From NCBI GenBank assembly GCA_023678885.1, contig CM042979.1, forward strand, positions 23,045,481 to 23,109,480: a stretch of DNA of 64,000 bases, written 5' to 3'. Shown piece after piece: positions 1-12,264 of the stretch. Positions within the stretch are counted from its first letter, which is position 1; the number at the start of each line of letters is the position of its first letter. The position numbers and the translations under genes were made by a program. Source of the DNA: Pogostemon cablin (Eukaryota > Streptophyta > Magnoliopsida > Lamiales > Lamiaceae). The notes beneath the pieces were generated by a model, which was not told the DNA's origin, ran no database searches, and saw only the letters and a program-made list of their open reading frames with translations.

Positions 1-1056
1 AAAAGCAAGTGCAGTGTAATCCAATACAGAACCAGTTGTGATTGAAATAAAAACCATAACAACAATGTGAAAGATTGCAAGGTATGAGAAATGGAGCCTG
101 TACCCCTTAGCGGGACCGGGAATATGAAACCATTAAATTATAAGTTCAATTTGTCAAAACATAAAACTATTCAATAGACTGTAAAGCAGCTGGTTAGTTA
201 GTTTTATTTCATATATGCCTACAGAGTTTAATAACAAAGAATAAAATTTCTGGAGACTGAAATTTCCAGACCAGATCTCAGCAACAGCAGTTATATTTAT
301 TAACAGGATCAGGAATCAGATTCAATAGACTACGATGCAGCTGGTTAGTTAATGTTATTATCCAAATACTAACTTACTTAAAAGCCTACAGTGTTTATCA
401 GAAATAAATACCAAAGTTTAACAATACCAAAGTTCTGGACGACTCAATTTTGCAGGCAATATCACAGCAAGAGAACGTTCTATATATTTACAGGGTCAGG
501 CTTCTGATTCAAAGTTAAGTTATTCCAGCCCGCCCACATCAATTTACAGAGGCAAATTGATCAGATAACTTTAATAAAGATGCCTGCAAAAGAATCTCTC
601 CAAATTGGAGTAAGTAACCAGTGTCAGCCTTCCAATGTTTACTAAACAAAAGTTGGTCCTGACAGTCTTCCTTTCTACTGAGTTTTCATTATCAATGACA
701 TTTAATAGTATATCTGATGTTCTGCATGCATTATTATGGACAAGAAGATTCTTTTCAAGTTTTGATTTTACGCTAGAATTTGGACAACAAAAACACACCC
801 TATCCAAATACTTAGTGTAACCTAATGGCTAATTAGTGAACCACAATTCGTTTCTTATGTGAACACATGAGATAACAAGCTAGTAGAAAACTATTTTAAC
901 AGCCAAATAGCTTAGCTAAGCCAAACACTCATAAGATGCTACTGCGTACCAGAAACACCCTCTCCCCCCACCCCCCACAAAAAAACAAAAAAAAAAAAAC
1001 CAAAAAAAAAAACCGTGTATATGCATAATAAACATAAGATGAGATAGAGACCTAAC
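1..1056 (-). other. Intron of the ORP gene
   Basis: This AT-rich stretch lies downstream (on the gene's strand) of the donor at 1056-1055. It has no stretch matching the next conserved ORP exon. It has a C-rich and A-rich low-complexity tract at about 961-1013. Short open frames near 571-820 have no recognisable similarity and no splice context. Confidence 0.6.
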
Positions 1057-2791
1057 CTGTTTACCCCATTCTAATGCTCGGTCAACAAGATAAGAGTACT
1101 CCAAGTCTTCAAAGCATTTCTGCAGTGAAGACAAAGGCTCATTGAAGTACACAGGAAGGCAAACACCAGACAAATCCTTGCCAATGTTATCCTTTATTAT
1201 TGACCATAATCCTACTGGCTTCTCTTTCTCCTTTGGTTCTGGTAAATTATCCCTTCTTTTGATGTATGGGAACTCAATTGCCTTCATTTCCAACCCTCCT
1301 TCTCTTAAATGACCAGAAAAGGAAGAATCCTTTTCACAACTCCAGGAGTTATAGGAATAAATTGGATTATCTCTACTTCGATAGGATGCACTTCTTAAAG
1401 ACTCAGCAGACAAAAAGTCATTAGTGTCGAAGAATATTCCATCCTCATCATCTGTTTCAATGTCTACTCCATATTGACTTTCATTATCTGCCTCTGAGTC
1501 ACTTGCACTGCCCTCAGACATGACTGAATAGAAATCTACAACAGTTTCAAAAATAAAAATGAGCAAAATCACATACTCTGTAAAAATAGCAATTGAACAA
1601 CAGAATTTACAGTTCATTATCCTTTTACAACACAAAGACGTGGAAAAAAAAAAATTGAACTGACCACTGAATCTCCGATTCCCTTGTCCACAGTAAGAAT
1701 CTCGCCCTTTTGTTTCATCAACTACTGTTGCTTCCAGCTCTATCTTCTCTGTCTGCAGAACAATGATTGGTTATAATCTAATTCAAGAGAAGCCTAATAA
1801 GGGAAAAGAGAGTAAAATTAAGTGCAATGAACACTGGCAACTGATGTTACAGAAACTGTTCAAATTATTAGTAGGAGTTGGGATGACACAACATCAAATA
1901 TAAAAGGCAAACACTTGTGTGAGACAGTCTCACAGAATTAGTTGCGTGAGACGGATAAGAGGTGATGACATTTTAATAGAAAGTGATACTTAATCGATGA
2001 AAAGTGATAAAGGTCTAAATGAACAATTTCATGAACAATTCGTAGTATAAATGAAAAGTGATAACATCTTTAATTAAAAATGATAACATCTTTAATAAAA
2101 AGTGAAAACCAATTAAGAAATAAAAAACGGCCACACCATGAAGGCGGTCTCACACTAGTGTTTCTCAATATAAAATGAGACCAAGATATACCAACGTGAA
2201 AAAGTAACATTTTGTTCATTAGTAATAGCAAACACTTCATAGACCACAGATGTTAATGAGACTCAAATGCAGTCTTCAGCAAATCAGAGTGCATTTCAAC
2301 TAAAATGTTTTGGTTGTACTTTAGAAAAAAAAAGGTTGACCAAATTACAAGCATAGAAGGCAGTTTATATGCTAGCGAGCTATAGCATTAATTATTTTTA
2401 AGCAAAACTATATCAGAAGGGAAGAAGTGGGAACCTCCAGCCTTCTTAATGTATCCAACAACAAAATGTGCTTGAGTTTTATTGTCTTCAATTGATTCTG
2501 CATCTCCGCAAGTTCACTTAACATAATAGACTCACAATCCTTCACTAAAGTCTCGCTAATGCCCTCCTGAATTAAGCGAGATCGAAGCTTCTCAGTTGAA
2601 ACAAAAAAGTCTTCACATGGTGCTAAGTCATTGCTTGTCAATAGCCTGGGGAATTTATCTTTAGCAACCAGAAGAGCCTCGATCCATGAAGCTCTATCCT
2701 CCTTGGATTGACAACGCAAGTGGAGAGTTTTTGTTCCTGTGAATATGGAGAGTCTTTTGTCATCTGACTTGCTAGCTCGAACAGAGGAAAC
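1057..2791 (-). CDS. Oxysterol-binding protein-related protein (ORP1/2 type), partial, 3 internal exons
   Basis: I read three consecutive coding exons from splice signals: 2435-2791, 1665-1752 and 1057-1523, with compatible phases (0, then 1+2, ending phase 0 after Gln). The first holds the end of a PH domain (KRLSIFTGTKTLHLRC, SWIEAL) and the following helical linker. The second continues TEKIELEATVVDE. The third holds the acidic linker (ETDDEDGIFFDTNDFLS) and the start of the sterol-binding ORD (GLWSIIKDNIGKDLSG). ORPs are lipid-transfer proteins at membrane contact sites: the PH domain binds phosphoinositides and the ORD carries a sterol or lipid. The rest of the ORD, with the EQVSHHPP fingerprint, must lie left of the window; 1-1056 looks like intron only. 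The exons for the first half of the PH domain are not found in 2792-3500 or right of the N gap. The intron 1753-2434 carries a MITE. The family call is firm; the exact paralogue is not. Confidence 0.9.
1909..2163. mobile_element. MITE-like element with 17-bp terminal inverted repeats, in an ORP intron
   Basis: AAACACTTGTGTGAGAC at 1909-1925 is the inverted repeat, with one mismatch, of 2147-2163. The interior carries a second GTGAGACGG motif and repeated AAAAGTGATAAC-like units. There is no coding capacity. Related units recur at about 9.4, 13.3-13.8, 17.0, 28.4 and 34.1 kb. No clear target duplication is visible, so the superfamily stays open. Confidence 0.65.
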
Positions 2792-3500
2792 CTGTTTTAA
2801 AATACATTTTTTATGTTAAATGGTTAGACATATAAGGTGCAATAAAACGAAAGGTAAAATTCAGTGGGCCACTGTATGAATAAATCTTCAAAGAACAAGG
2901 TCAATGCAGAATAAGCACCAGTTATATCTTCATGTATGTAAATCAGGTTACATGAAGAAAAATTAACAAAGAGGGCGAAAATAGCAACAAGTCTATTCAT
3001 GCTTAATTTTAGAGTATACATGGGAACAGATTACGCGCTTATAAGACTATACTAACATTTTTTGAAAAGACAGATGAAAAGTACCTATTCAAAACCTGGC
3101 TTCTGAGATCCTCATTCTCCTCAAATCAATGAAAACAACAAAGAAATAGATTTGTCTGAGTTACTTGGACGATAACACATCCACAACGACATTAATTGAC
3201 ATGTTGAATTAGGTTTATTACACAATTAAAATTGAACAAAGGGTACTGTAACATTGAGGATATAAACATGGCTTCTAATTAGTCTAGTAGCATTCTTAGT
3301 AAAAGAGTTTTTCTGTTTCTCTAATCATAAGCTAGTTTCAGCAAACCAAATAGTCAGAAGATCTTTCTTCATTAATCTTCAAACACATGCAAATTGCAAG
3401 AATAGCAATAATATCTTCAATCGCCTTCTTAGAATTAGTACACCCATAAATGAACGATAATATAGAAGTGCGTAATTTGCTAATAACTTTAGTTAAGCAA
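2792..3500. other. AT-rich intron-like sequence up to the gap
   Basis: No exon-like or repeat structure is recognised. It is presumably ORP intron, since the acceptor for the exon at 2791 lies at 2793-2792. Confidence 0.5.
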
Positions 3501-4000
3501 NNNNNNNNNNNNNNNNNNNNNNNNNNNNNNNNNNNNNNNNNNNNNNNNNNNNNNNNNNNNNNNNNNNNNNNNNNNNNNNNNNNNNNNNNNNNNNNNNNNN
3601 NNNNNNNNNNNNNNNNNNNNNNNNNNNNNNNNNNNNNNNNNNNNNNNNNNNNNNNNNNNNNNNNNNNNNNNNNNNNNNNNNNNNNNNNNNNNNNNNNNNN
3701 NNNNNNNNNNNNNNNNNNNNNNNNNNNNNNNNNNNNNNNNNNNNNNNNNNNNNNNNNNNNNNNNNNNNNNNNNNNNNNNNNNNNNNNNNNNNNNNNNNNN
3801 NNNNNNNNNNNNNNNNNNNNNNNNNNNNNNNNNNNNNNNNNNNNNNNNNNNNNNNNNNNNNNNNNNNNNNNNNNNNNNNNNNNNNNNNNNNNNNNNNNNN
3901 NNNNNNNNNNNNNNNNNNNNNNNNNNNNNNNNNNNNNNNNNNNNNNNNNNNNNNNNNNNNNNNNNNNNNNNNNNNNNNNNNNNNNNNNNNNNNNNNNNNN
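3501..4000. other. Assembly gap, 500 N
   Basis: There are exactly 500 unknown bases, which looks like a placeholder length rather than a measured gap. The true size of the missing piece and the adjacency of the two sides are therefore uncertain. Confidence 0.95.
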
Positions 4001-4009
4001 CCTGTTATA

Positions 4010-4375
4010 CATATGTTTAAGATCATTCTCACACATTCCTATAAAAACACATAACACCACCAAAATACACAAAATACGGATAAAACAATACGAAAAATAC
4101 ACACAAAAAGGAACTAAAATCTAGGTGAAAATAACGACAATCAACGGCCAGTCGTGTTGCTGCTGCCCTGTTTTCTTCACTGTTTTGGCTCGTTCTCCCT
4201 CGTTTCAACTTCAAATTGAGATCCGCTTTTTCCTACATCTTTTTTATCATATCTGGCATCCAATAAAAAGTGAAAATCATAGGTTTAAGCTCATTCACAC
4301 ACATTTCAATAAAAACACAACGGATAAACATATACGAAAACTCACATAAAAAGATACTAAAATCTAGGTGAAAAT
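4010..4375. repeat. Two diverged direct copies of a ~100-bp AT-rich unit
   Basis: About 4012-4134 and 4277-4372 share TTTAAG.TCATTC.CACACATT, ATAAAAACACA and the shared end AAAATCTAGGTGAAAATA. They are separated by a short pyrimidine-rich spacer. This is an imperfect direct duplication beside the gap; its function is unknown. Confidence 0.5.
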
Positions 4376-4399
4376 ATCACTCATCAGGACTCCATCATG

Positions 4400-4745
4400 G
4401 AAAGATGATAAATTGGAGCCTATGAGGCAGCCAAAGTATCTGTATAACTCTAGAAACTTCATGATGGACTTTGAAGTGTTTCTAAGTTTCCCAAGGTTAT
4501 CACAATTTATTTTGATGATAATGGTGCAGTTGCAAACTTGAAGGAATCACGAGCCCATAAGGCAATTAAACACATGGAGCGCGAGTACCACCTGTTACGA
4601 GAAATCGTATGATGAGGGAAGGTTGTTGTCGCCTAGATTGCATCGGATGATAACCTAGTAAATCCATTTACAAGGACCTTAAGGCGAGAGCTTTGATGGT
4701 CGTGTAGTGGGAGTGGGAATCAGATATATGGCAGAAGACAAGACA
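4400..4745 (+). pseudogene. Ty1/copia pol 3' end (RNase H tail), decayed
   Basis: The + frame reads AYEAAKVSV, then FDDNGAVANLKESRAHKAIK, then YHLLREIV, then IASDDNLVNPFTRTL, with several stop codons between. This order is the typical end of a copia polyprotein: the RNase H domain and the short tail before the polypurine tract. It stops about 30 bases before an LTR beginning TGTTGG, with the purine-rich AAGTGGAAGAT as a likely polypurine tract. Everything upstream (gag, protease, integrase, RT) is missing, either deleted or lost in the N gap. Confidence 0.85.
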
Positions 4746-5300
4746 ATATAGTTTTTTAGTATAAGTGGAAGATTGTTGGATTGTATACTAAAAGCCTAGT
4801 TTTTGTATGAACAATGTTTAAACAATTTATTTGAATTGAGAATCATATGATCAAATGATTGTGTCTTATAATTTATTTATATGCATGATGCAATAGTCCA
4901 CTTACTTTATATTGTAGATAATATGTTGTGCGACAACATGCAGAAGATCATATTATCGGTTTTCTTATAGAGTATAAAATAGATGCTCACAACCAAGATA
5001 GACGGGGACTCTCTATCGGGATGGTTGTAGTGTGGTTTGGTATTAATTTGTCTTGGCAATAGAATCAAATTAGTGCACTTTGTGTGTATTGAGCAGGACC
5101 GCTTGAGATCGTTCGACTTATACTGACTTATAGAAAAACTTTATCTCTGTTATTATAGATGTTCGTGCTCTTAATTCCTATACAATAATCTCGACACATA
5201 GGGCAGTACGTATTTCTTTGATTCATCAATGGGTAAGATTTACATGTAATTAAATTAACAAACTCGGTGAGTTGGAAAGTAGTGCTATCTCTATGGCGTG

Positions 5301-5344
5301 CTGTTGATTGTAGAAGGAATTCCTGTTGATTGTAGAAGGAATTC
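5301..5344 (+). repeat. Exact 22-bp tandem duplication inside the LTR
   Basis: The unit CTGTTGATTGTAGAAGGAAT plus TC occurs at 5301-5322 and again at 5323-5344 without a mismatch, so it is a recent slip duplication. Confidence 0.9.
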
Positions 5345-5710
5345 GTGTCCGAAATAGGTTGTTGATGTCCCCTTGAGGAGTTCATAAGGATTATCATGTA
5401 AACCCTGCAGGTGGATTTATTCTGACATAATAATAAGGTTGAGTGGTACTACTCTTGGATGAGATATTAATTAATGGAGTTGTCAGTAACTTAATTAATT
5501 AATGGACATTGAATATCTTAAACATGGGGAGACTAACGGGCTCATAATAAGAAGGAGCCCATAACGTAATTATGGGATTAGAACGATAGTGCAGTAATAA
5601 TATTTTAGTAGTATATATTATTATTATTGGACTTAAGTATGAGCGCTTGGATACTTAAGTCCAATGTAGGCCCAACTCTAATTTCTCCTCCTGGTCCCTG
5701 CTGTAGCCCA

Positions 5711-5718
5711 TATATAAG
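5711..5718 (+). promoter_or_regulatory. TATA-like box in the copia LTR
   Basis: TATATAAG lies about two thirds into the LTR, where a U3 promoter is expected. Position and motif only; activity is unknown. Confidence 0.4.
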
Positions 5719-6183
5719 TCATCTCAACTGTCCGAAAATCCTAATCTAAGAGATTAATCACGCCTAACACTATGAGGAGGGTGAGGGAATAGTATATTGA
5801 GAAGATCTCGAAGATCGTCGCCCACACGACGTCGAGATTGGACTTGGGAATACAGCAGAAGACTGGAAGGTTGTTTGCTACTACTGTTCTCCACCTTCTA
5901 TGATTTTTATAAAATTGTACAGTCTTCATAATAGAACGTTTGATATACTGATGGAAAGCCACGGAAGAGAGGATCGTTTTAGCATAAAGATCACTCAAAT
6001 TCGACATCGGATGAGAGAGTTATGCCCAAAATGGTGACACTGCACATGCTAGTAGCGAGAATTCATCATCTTCAACATACCCTGGTGAAAGGTAATATGT
6101 TTCTTATTTACTTGCTTCCGCTACTTGTTAGAAACATATGAGACCCTAACGGTTCATGTTAATCATACGATCGAATGCCAACA

Positions 6184-6440
6184 CACCATTGTACATTGCA
6201 ACAAAATTAATGCTAGTGTACAATTTCAGAACACCTAAATTCAGAACCTGTTTTAAGCACTAATCTACACACCATTATACATTGCAACAAAATGAACGCT
6301 AGTGTGCAGTTTCAGAACACCTAAATCCAGAACCTATTTTAAGAACTAATCTACACACCATTGTACATTACAACAACATGAATGCTAGTGTACAATTTCA
6401 GATACGCTAATCTCAGAACATGTCTAGGCACTAATTTGTA
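6184..6440 (+). repeat. 86-bp unit, three tandem copies, abutting the LTR
   Basis: Units start with CACCATT at 6184, 6270 and 6356; the third ends at 6440, where CACCACT begins a stub. Copies 1 and 2 are close; copy 3 is more diverged. The first unit starts at the base after the LTR end. No coding or promoter feature is seen. Confidence 0.85.
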
Positions 6441-9400
6441 CACCACTAAAATTGTACACTGTCGTTCAAATAATATCTTCCATTTATAGTTATTATTGCT
6501 TCGACAATGTGAGAAATCCACAATTGGAAAAGACTAATGTCAAAAAGTAGTGTAAGTGAAGTAGTCTTTATTAACAAAAAAGGCATTTTAAATATACTTT
6601 GTTAAATTAATAAATGACCTCAATATTTTATAGTAAGCCATCAAAAAATAAAAAGCATACTAGAGTTGGCCTATAATACCCTAAAGCAAACAAAATCTGA
6701 AGAACAAATTTGAAAGGCACAATTAATGGACATGAAACACATCTGCAAAATCCAAATATAAACAATTGAATATTTGTGAGGTCAAATAAATATTCAATTA
6801 TAGTACATCTTTCAACTCTATGTATATCATGGGGCTTCCCTCAATCATTTTAACTTTTTTTAATTATGATCTCCAAATTGAGACTCGACATCTTCTCTAT
6901 AAAATTTTTACATGCTCTATAAGTCATTTCACGAGATAATAGCCAAATGCATTGCATTATTCCATACTTCTCTATTAGTAAAAAACAAGCAATCATGTTA
7001 CTAATGCGCATTTTTTTGCACACAAAATTAATCCCCAAGTATTAAGGATATCAGTTGTAGCTTAAGCAAGCGACTAAATTAAATATCGAACCCAAAGGAC
7101 AGCGTATTATTAATTTAATTATTTACTAAATTAATTAAGACGAAAGGCAATTAAGTTTGAGATTTTAATTATCAACTACTAAACAATTAATTAAAATAAC
7201 AAGTAAAATAAATAAGAAACTAGAAAAATACGAAAGTGAATCAAGTAGGAGAATAGGTAGCTCTAGGATAATCCAGTTTCACTCCTTAATTTTCTTTTCG
7301 TGTATCAATGTCCGACTCTGTCTTGTGGAATATGGACGCATTACTAACATGTAAATCTACTCTATAGACACAAGCAAATATGCGTGTAATACGTGTGAAT
7401 AATCTTGGAGCAAGAGATATAATTTTACCCCCCTTTCTAGGTACTATCAGTATCAATTATTTCCCTGGCCAATTGGTACTCTAACCCGATATGATCTCCC
7501 TTTATAGGTACTATAAAATTATCCTCTTTATCCTACTTACTAACCTGAATTCAATTCAATTAACAAGTATTCATATATGATAGTTCTAGTGAAGTTTCGG
7601 AGTCCCCTCACTTAGAATCATAACATGGAATCCTGCTCAGCAGTGTACGAACTCAATCAATAACCAAGATATGTATTCAGACTCTACATAACAGTTAATG
7701 ATACACAAAACAACTCTGAGTATGAATAAAAAATGCATAGTCATATATAAACTAAACCACAAGTAGTGTTGTATAGAGTATACACTCGAAAGTTCAATTA
7801 ATTCATAAAAACCTTCAAAACCCTAGATCTACCAAAACGGTTTTAGCCCATGATGTTGCGAAGAACAATCATGGGGGTTGGATAGATCTTACCCATATGT
7901 CTAGAAAATACAAGATAAATTAAAAAATGAATAAAACCCTAGATGCGGGAGTCATCACGTCCTTCTCCGTCTTGAATCCTCCTCTTGGTTCTCCTCTTGA
8001 TTCCACAGACGAATCTTCAAAGTGATGGATGGATGGAGGAAAGGATGTGGATGATGGTTGGGGGGTGATCCCCACCTTGTGGGGTGTAGGATGATTGTGT
8101 TGTTGTTCTCCTATCTTTTAGTGTGATTTATATCCCCTTTTATACTTGTAAGCTCTCCTTATAGACCTTAGATGGGCTTTTTCTTGAAAATAAGAAAATA
8201 GACGCACTGGGGTATAAAAATATGGATCTGCAGCTGTTCAAGCATTTAGTTCGACCATGGTTTGACCTTCATGGCTGGTCGATCCACGCTGTCGTAGTCG
8301 AACCGGTCTGAATCAGCTTGTGCAGTCTCACCATTTCGCATATAACTTCCACATCCGAACTTCGATTTGAGTGATTCTTGTGCTCATGCGATTTTCTCTT
8401 CCTTGTATTTCTATATATATAAAGAACTCTCAAAACCTCCAATATTTGAATGTGTAGCAAGTCATGCTAAGTGGCACCCCCGTTCTGTTCAACACAGCTT
8501 GCACGACTTCACCTTTTTTATCATAAATTTCTCGTTTGGAATCCAATTGGGGTCCTTATGCCAAAACGATCCTCTATTCTGTGGATTTCCAATCATTTAT
8601 CACACTTCTATTTTTTAGCTCCAAAAAAATACAGAAAAATTACACAAATTGGACGTGCGTTTTCAGCATCCTTGCACATAGTTGCACCTTTTCTCTAACT
8701 TTGCACTTTTGATCCTTTTTCCACCTAAAACACAATAAAATACCTCAAATAAATATTTTCTAATATATATCGAATATAAGACACTTGTGCTAATATAACA
8801 ACAATTCTCATTAAAAAGGTGTTAAATTGGACACTAAAATACGCTTATTTTCACTCTCATCAGTTATCATTTAAATATGTACTAAAAAATTAAATGTGTA
8901 CTAAAAAATAATTTCCCTTTAGTACTATATGTTATATTCCATCTCGAGTTGCAAACTATGAGCAACACTCAATATCCTTCTAGACGTCACAAAGATAACA
9001 ATTGTAAGTTACATCTATCCCATCCACCCCTTTATATATGTACCCACACAATTACAAAATTATCTTACCCCAAAGAACAAATTTGTGAAAATAAAAACTA
9101 AAAATAACATGAAGGCCACATTTTTATATATCAATGTAGGATATGCGAGCATAACAGCTGATGAGTGTGAAAATATGCATATTTTATAGTCTAATTTAGC
9201 ATCGTTTTCCGAAATTTTTGTTCGTATTTTAGCATCATTTGGTTGTAACTTTGCATATATTTGAGTTAAAGATGCATGTGAGGTGTTATTTTGTATTTTC
9301 ATGTAGAAAACGAAGATAAAAGGAGCAAAATTGAAAGTTGCAATCGAAACTAGGAAGAAGACGGCCGAATAGACTCGTTTTAGCCAAGGATCAAGGTTGT

Positions 9401-9589
9401 GCCGCACGTGAGACGGATAAAAAGTGATATTTCATGAACATTTTGAACTGATTTTTTATTTTTTGAATTTTATGATATTCCACCTTTACTTTGTCTATTT
9501 TAGAACATAATATTTTTTTTAATTATGAATTGTGTTATTAATGGGTATATTATAAATTATGTATGAAGTATGAATTTTGAACTGTAAAT
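6441..9589. other. Gene-free AT-rich stretch; possible decayed LTR at ~7018-8868
   Basis: No gene is supported. About 7018-8868 begins TGCACACAAAATTAATCC and ends CACTCTCATCA. Its early text (AAATATCGAACCCAAAGGAC) resembles a phrase I associate with plant LTRs. A solo LTR is possible, but no partner or target duplication was found. At about 9405-9440 a short GTGAGACGGATAAAAAGTG piece of the dispersed GTGATAA family is seen. Confidence 0.3.
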
Positions 9590-12250
9590 CCTCCCCTTTT
9601 AGAATTAGTTAATTTCTAATACACTGTATTAAGTGTCATTAATGTGAGATACGTTCATTCAAATTTATTATTATTAAATACAAAATGTTAAAGCGATATA
9701 CCTAATATAACCCTATTATTAATTAAATATTTAATATTCAGATTTTTATCTATGGTCGTCTCAAGCCCTTCCCCTCTTATTTATCCGCCTTGTAGAAAAA
9801 CATTACACTTCTCTCACTCCTATCCTATTTATCTGCCTTGAAGAAAAATATTACACTTCTCTCTCTCCTATTTATAGGCTTGTATCACGATTCACGATGA
9901 TAGACTTCTCTTCAATCTCTCTCCAATCTCTCTACATCTAAGAATTCATAATCTTTCTCCTCATCTATTCCCATTAATACACGCAATTATATGGTATTGA
10001 AATTTATCATATGGCTAAAAGAAAGAAAAAGATCTAAGTTTTTTTTAAACTAGTTGCAATACCCCCACAACAAACGCTGAAATTTATCAGACAATGACAC
10101 CGAATATTATCATAAAATATTTACGCATTCTCATTGAGATTCATCGCCACACCAAGTATCGATTTTAAGTAGATGCTTCTCGTCAATGAATATCCTCTCT
10201 CACTCTCTCTGTTCTACCTTTGTGGATAGATCAACCATCAATTTGATTACATCTATGTACGTAGATTTAGAACATTCATTATAAGTTGAATAAATTATTC
10301 TTCACAATTCTCATATTTCTAAATTTTTTTATGGAATGATAGGCTTGGAATGTATTTTAAATTGTCATTAAAATTTAAAATTAGTTAAATTATATTTTGC
10401 AAAATTTATTAACTGATTGTGTAGAATTATTCACGCTACTGTTCGCTGGAAAAATATATATATAAATTATAATCTATTGTGAAAAGTTATTCACTAGTTA
10501 TGCAAAATATTCACTAATTGTGCAGTATAATTCGCCGAAAAAAATATGTAAAGAAATTATATTGTGCATAATTATACACTAACTGTGCAAAATATTTCAC
10601 GTCAAGTTCGCGGGAAAAATATGTAAAAAAATCATGTTGTGCAAAATTATTCACTAATAGTATATAATTATATACTAATCGTGAAGTGCATTAATTAAAA
10701 TATCTTTATTATTATGATAGAATGAAGTGAAAGGGTACTATTGGAATTGCACAATATAATTTTGTACCCTACAATAATAATAATTTAAAGTCCATTTATC
10801 TAATAGTAATAATAGGAGATGCATTGTACCTATCTCATCTTTTTATTTAATTACGTTTTTATTTTAAATTGAATTTTTTAAATTTATAAAATAATTTTGG
10901 CTAATAGATGATGTTTTATTAAATTTATAAAATAATTTTGGTGATAATACAATTTTTTTATAAATTGTGATTCATATAATTTTGGGATAGTTACTATTAG
11001 GTACAATTCATTTCTTATTATTACTACTAGTTACATAAGTTTTAAATTATTACTGTAAGGTATAAAATTATATTGTGCAATGCCAATATTATCCTTTTAC
11101 TTTATTCTATCATAATAATAAATATATTTTAATTACTATACAGCATGATTAGTATATAATTATGCACAATCAGTGAATAATTCTGTACAATATAATTTTT
11201 TTATATATTTTTTTCGGCGAACTTGACTTAAATAATTTTACACAATTTTTTACATATTTTTACGGCGAACTTGACGTGAATAATTTGCATAATTAGTATA
11301 TAATTATTCACAACAAGTAAATAATTTTGCACAATGTAATTTATTTACATATTTTCCGGCGAACTTAACGTGAATAATTTTGTAAATAATTTATTTACAT
11401 ATTCTTATTGCACAACTAGTGAATAATTTTGCACAATAATTTATGTGAATATTTTTCCAGCGAACAATAACGTGAATAATTTTGCATAATTAGTGAATAA
11501 TTCTGCACAATCAATTAATAATTTTGCACAATATAATTTAACTTATTTTAATGAAAATAAAAAATAGCTTCCAAAGTGTCATACATGTCATGGAATCAGG
11601 AGGTTGATTTCTATGGAGTCAAACGGATGATTTCTTATTAAAAATCAAAAATAGATTCCAAATTTTCATGCATGTCATGCATATGGAATCAGGCGGCTGA
11701 TTTCCATGGAGTCAGGCGGATAATTTCTTCCAAGAATTCAGGGATATAATCAGGTCGGATTCATTGATTGTCCTTTGAGAATTGTGGAGAGACGTAATTT
11801 GAAAAATCAATGAAAAAAGGACTTTGTTGAGTTTTCAAACCCTAAAATTCCATTCAAGAAAGAGAGAGGAAGGTAGTTAGAGAAAGAAAAGATACATGGC
11901 AGTAAAACAGTAGGATGATCAGGTGCAAGGGTACCCTCTAGCACTCCCATGATGCCAAGAAGCGATGCCCGAATATGCAACCCACCCATTTGAAGATCTA
12001 GACGGGAGGAAAAGAAAGAAGAGAACCCGATATTTAGTCCTCGCCGTCGTTCTTAACCTGTTGTCTTGTGCCTATTAATTAAGAGGGGTGAGTGGGTTAC
12101 AGATAAAAATTTAATTTTTAAATATTTAATTATCAATAGGGTTATATTAGGTATATCACTTTAATTTTTTATCTAATAATAATAAATTTGACGTATGCAC
12201 CTTACAATAATAACGCTTAAAACCATGCATATGTAAGTAGTTAATCTTAT
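9590..12250. mobile_element. Foldback structure with long inverted arms (~1.2 kb each)
   Basis: The left arm 10.4-10.84 kb pairs with the right arm 10.99-11.56 kb. The best stretch, about 10693-10790 against the reverse complement of 11047-11140, is close to 90% by eye. Outer parts also pair (9600-9750 with 12095-12235, sharing GATATACCTAATATAACCC). The mid-arm parts (9.78-10.34 and 11.56-12.06 kb) do not pair. The loop is about 10.84-10.99 kb. Arms carry repeated TTCGCCGGAAAAATATG and TGTGCAAAATTATTCACTA units. It is either a foldback or Mutator-like element, or two related elements in opposite orientation. Confidence 0.6.
11807..11989 (-). other. Short open frame in the foldback right arm, possible captured gene piece
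   Basis: This is a 60-codon frame beginning ATG (MGGLHIRASLLGIMGVLEGT). The DNA here is less AT-rich than the arms, and a purine-rich tract lies on the + strand beside it, like the pyrimidine-rich leader of a plant gene when read on the minus strand. I do not recognise the protein. A transposon-captured 5' exon is one explanation; chance is another. Confidence 0.2.
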
Positions 12251-12264
12251 AATTTTGGCTAAAT

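Larger units (their letters stand above)
4774..6183 (+). mobile_element. Copia-type 3' LTR (1410 bp)
   Basis: It starts TGTTGG and ends CCAACA, a perfect 6-bp terminal inversion, and directly follows the polypurine tract and RNase H remnant. The interior has a TATA-like box at 5711-5718 and a 22-bp tandem duplication at 5301-5344. The matching 5' LTR is not in this window, so the target duplication cannot be tested. Confidence 0.8.

Noticed and set aside
3338..4124. Long open frames on both strands across 3501-4000
   Set aside because: They consist of unknown bases in the assembly gap.
6184..6440. Regular repeats as a possible CRISPR array
   Set aside because: Contiguous 86-bp tandem copies without spacers, in a plant genome.
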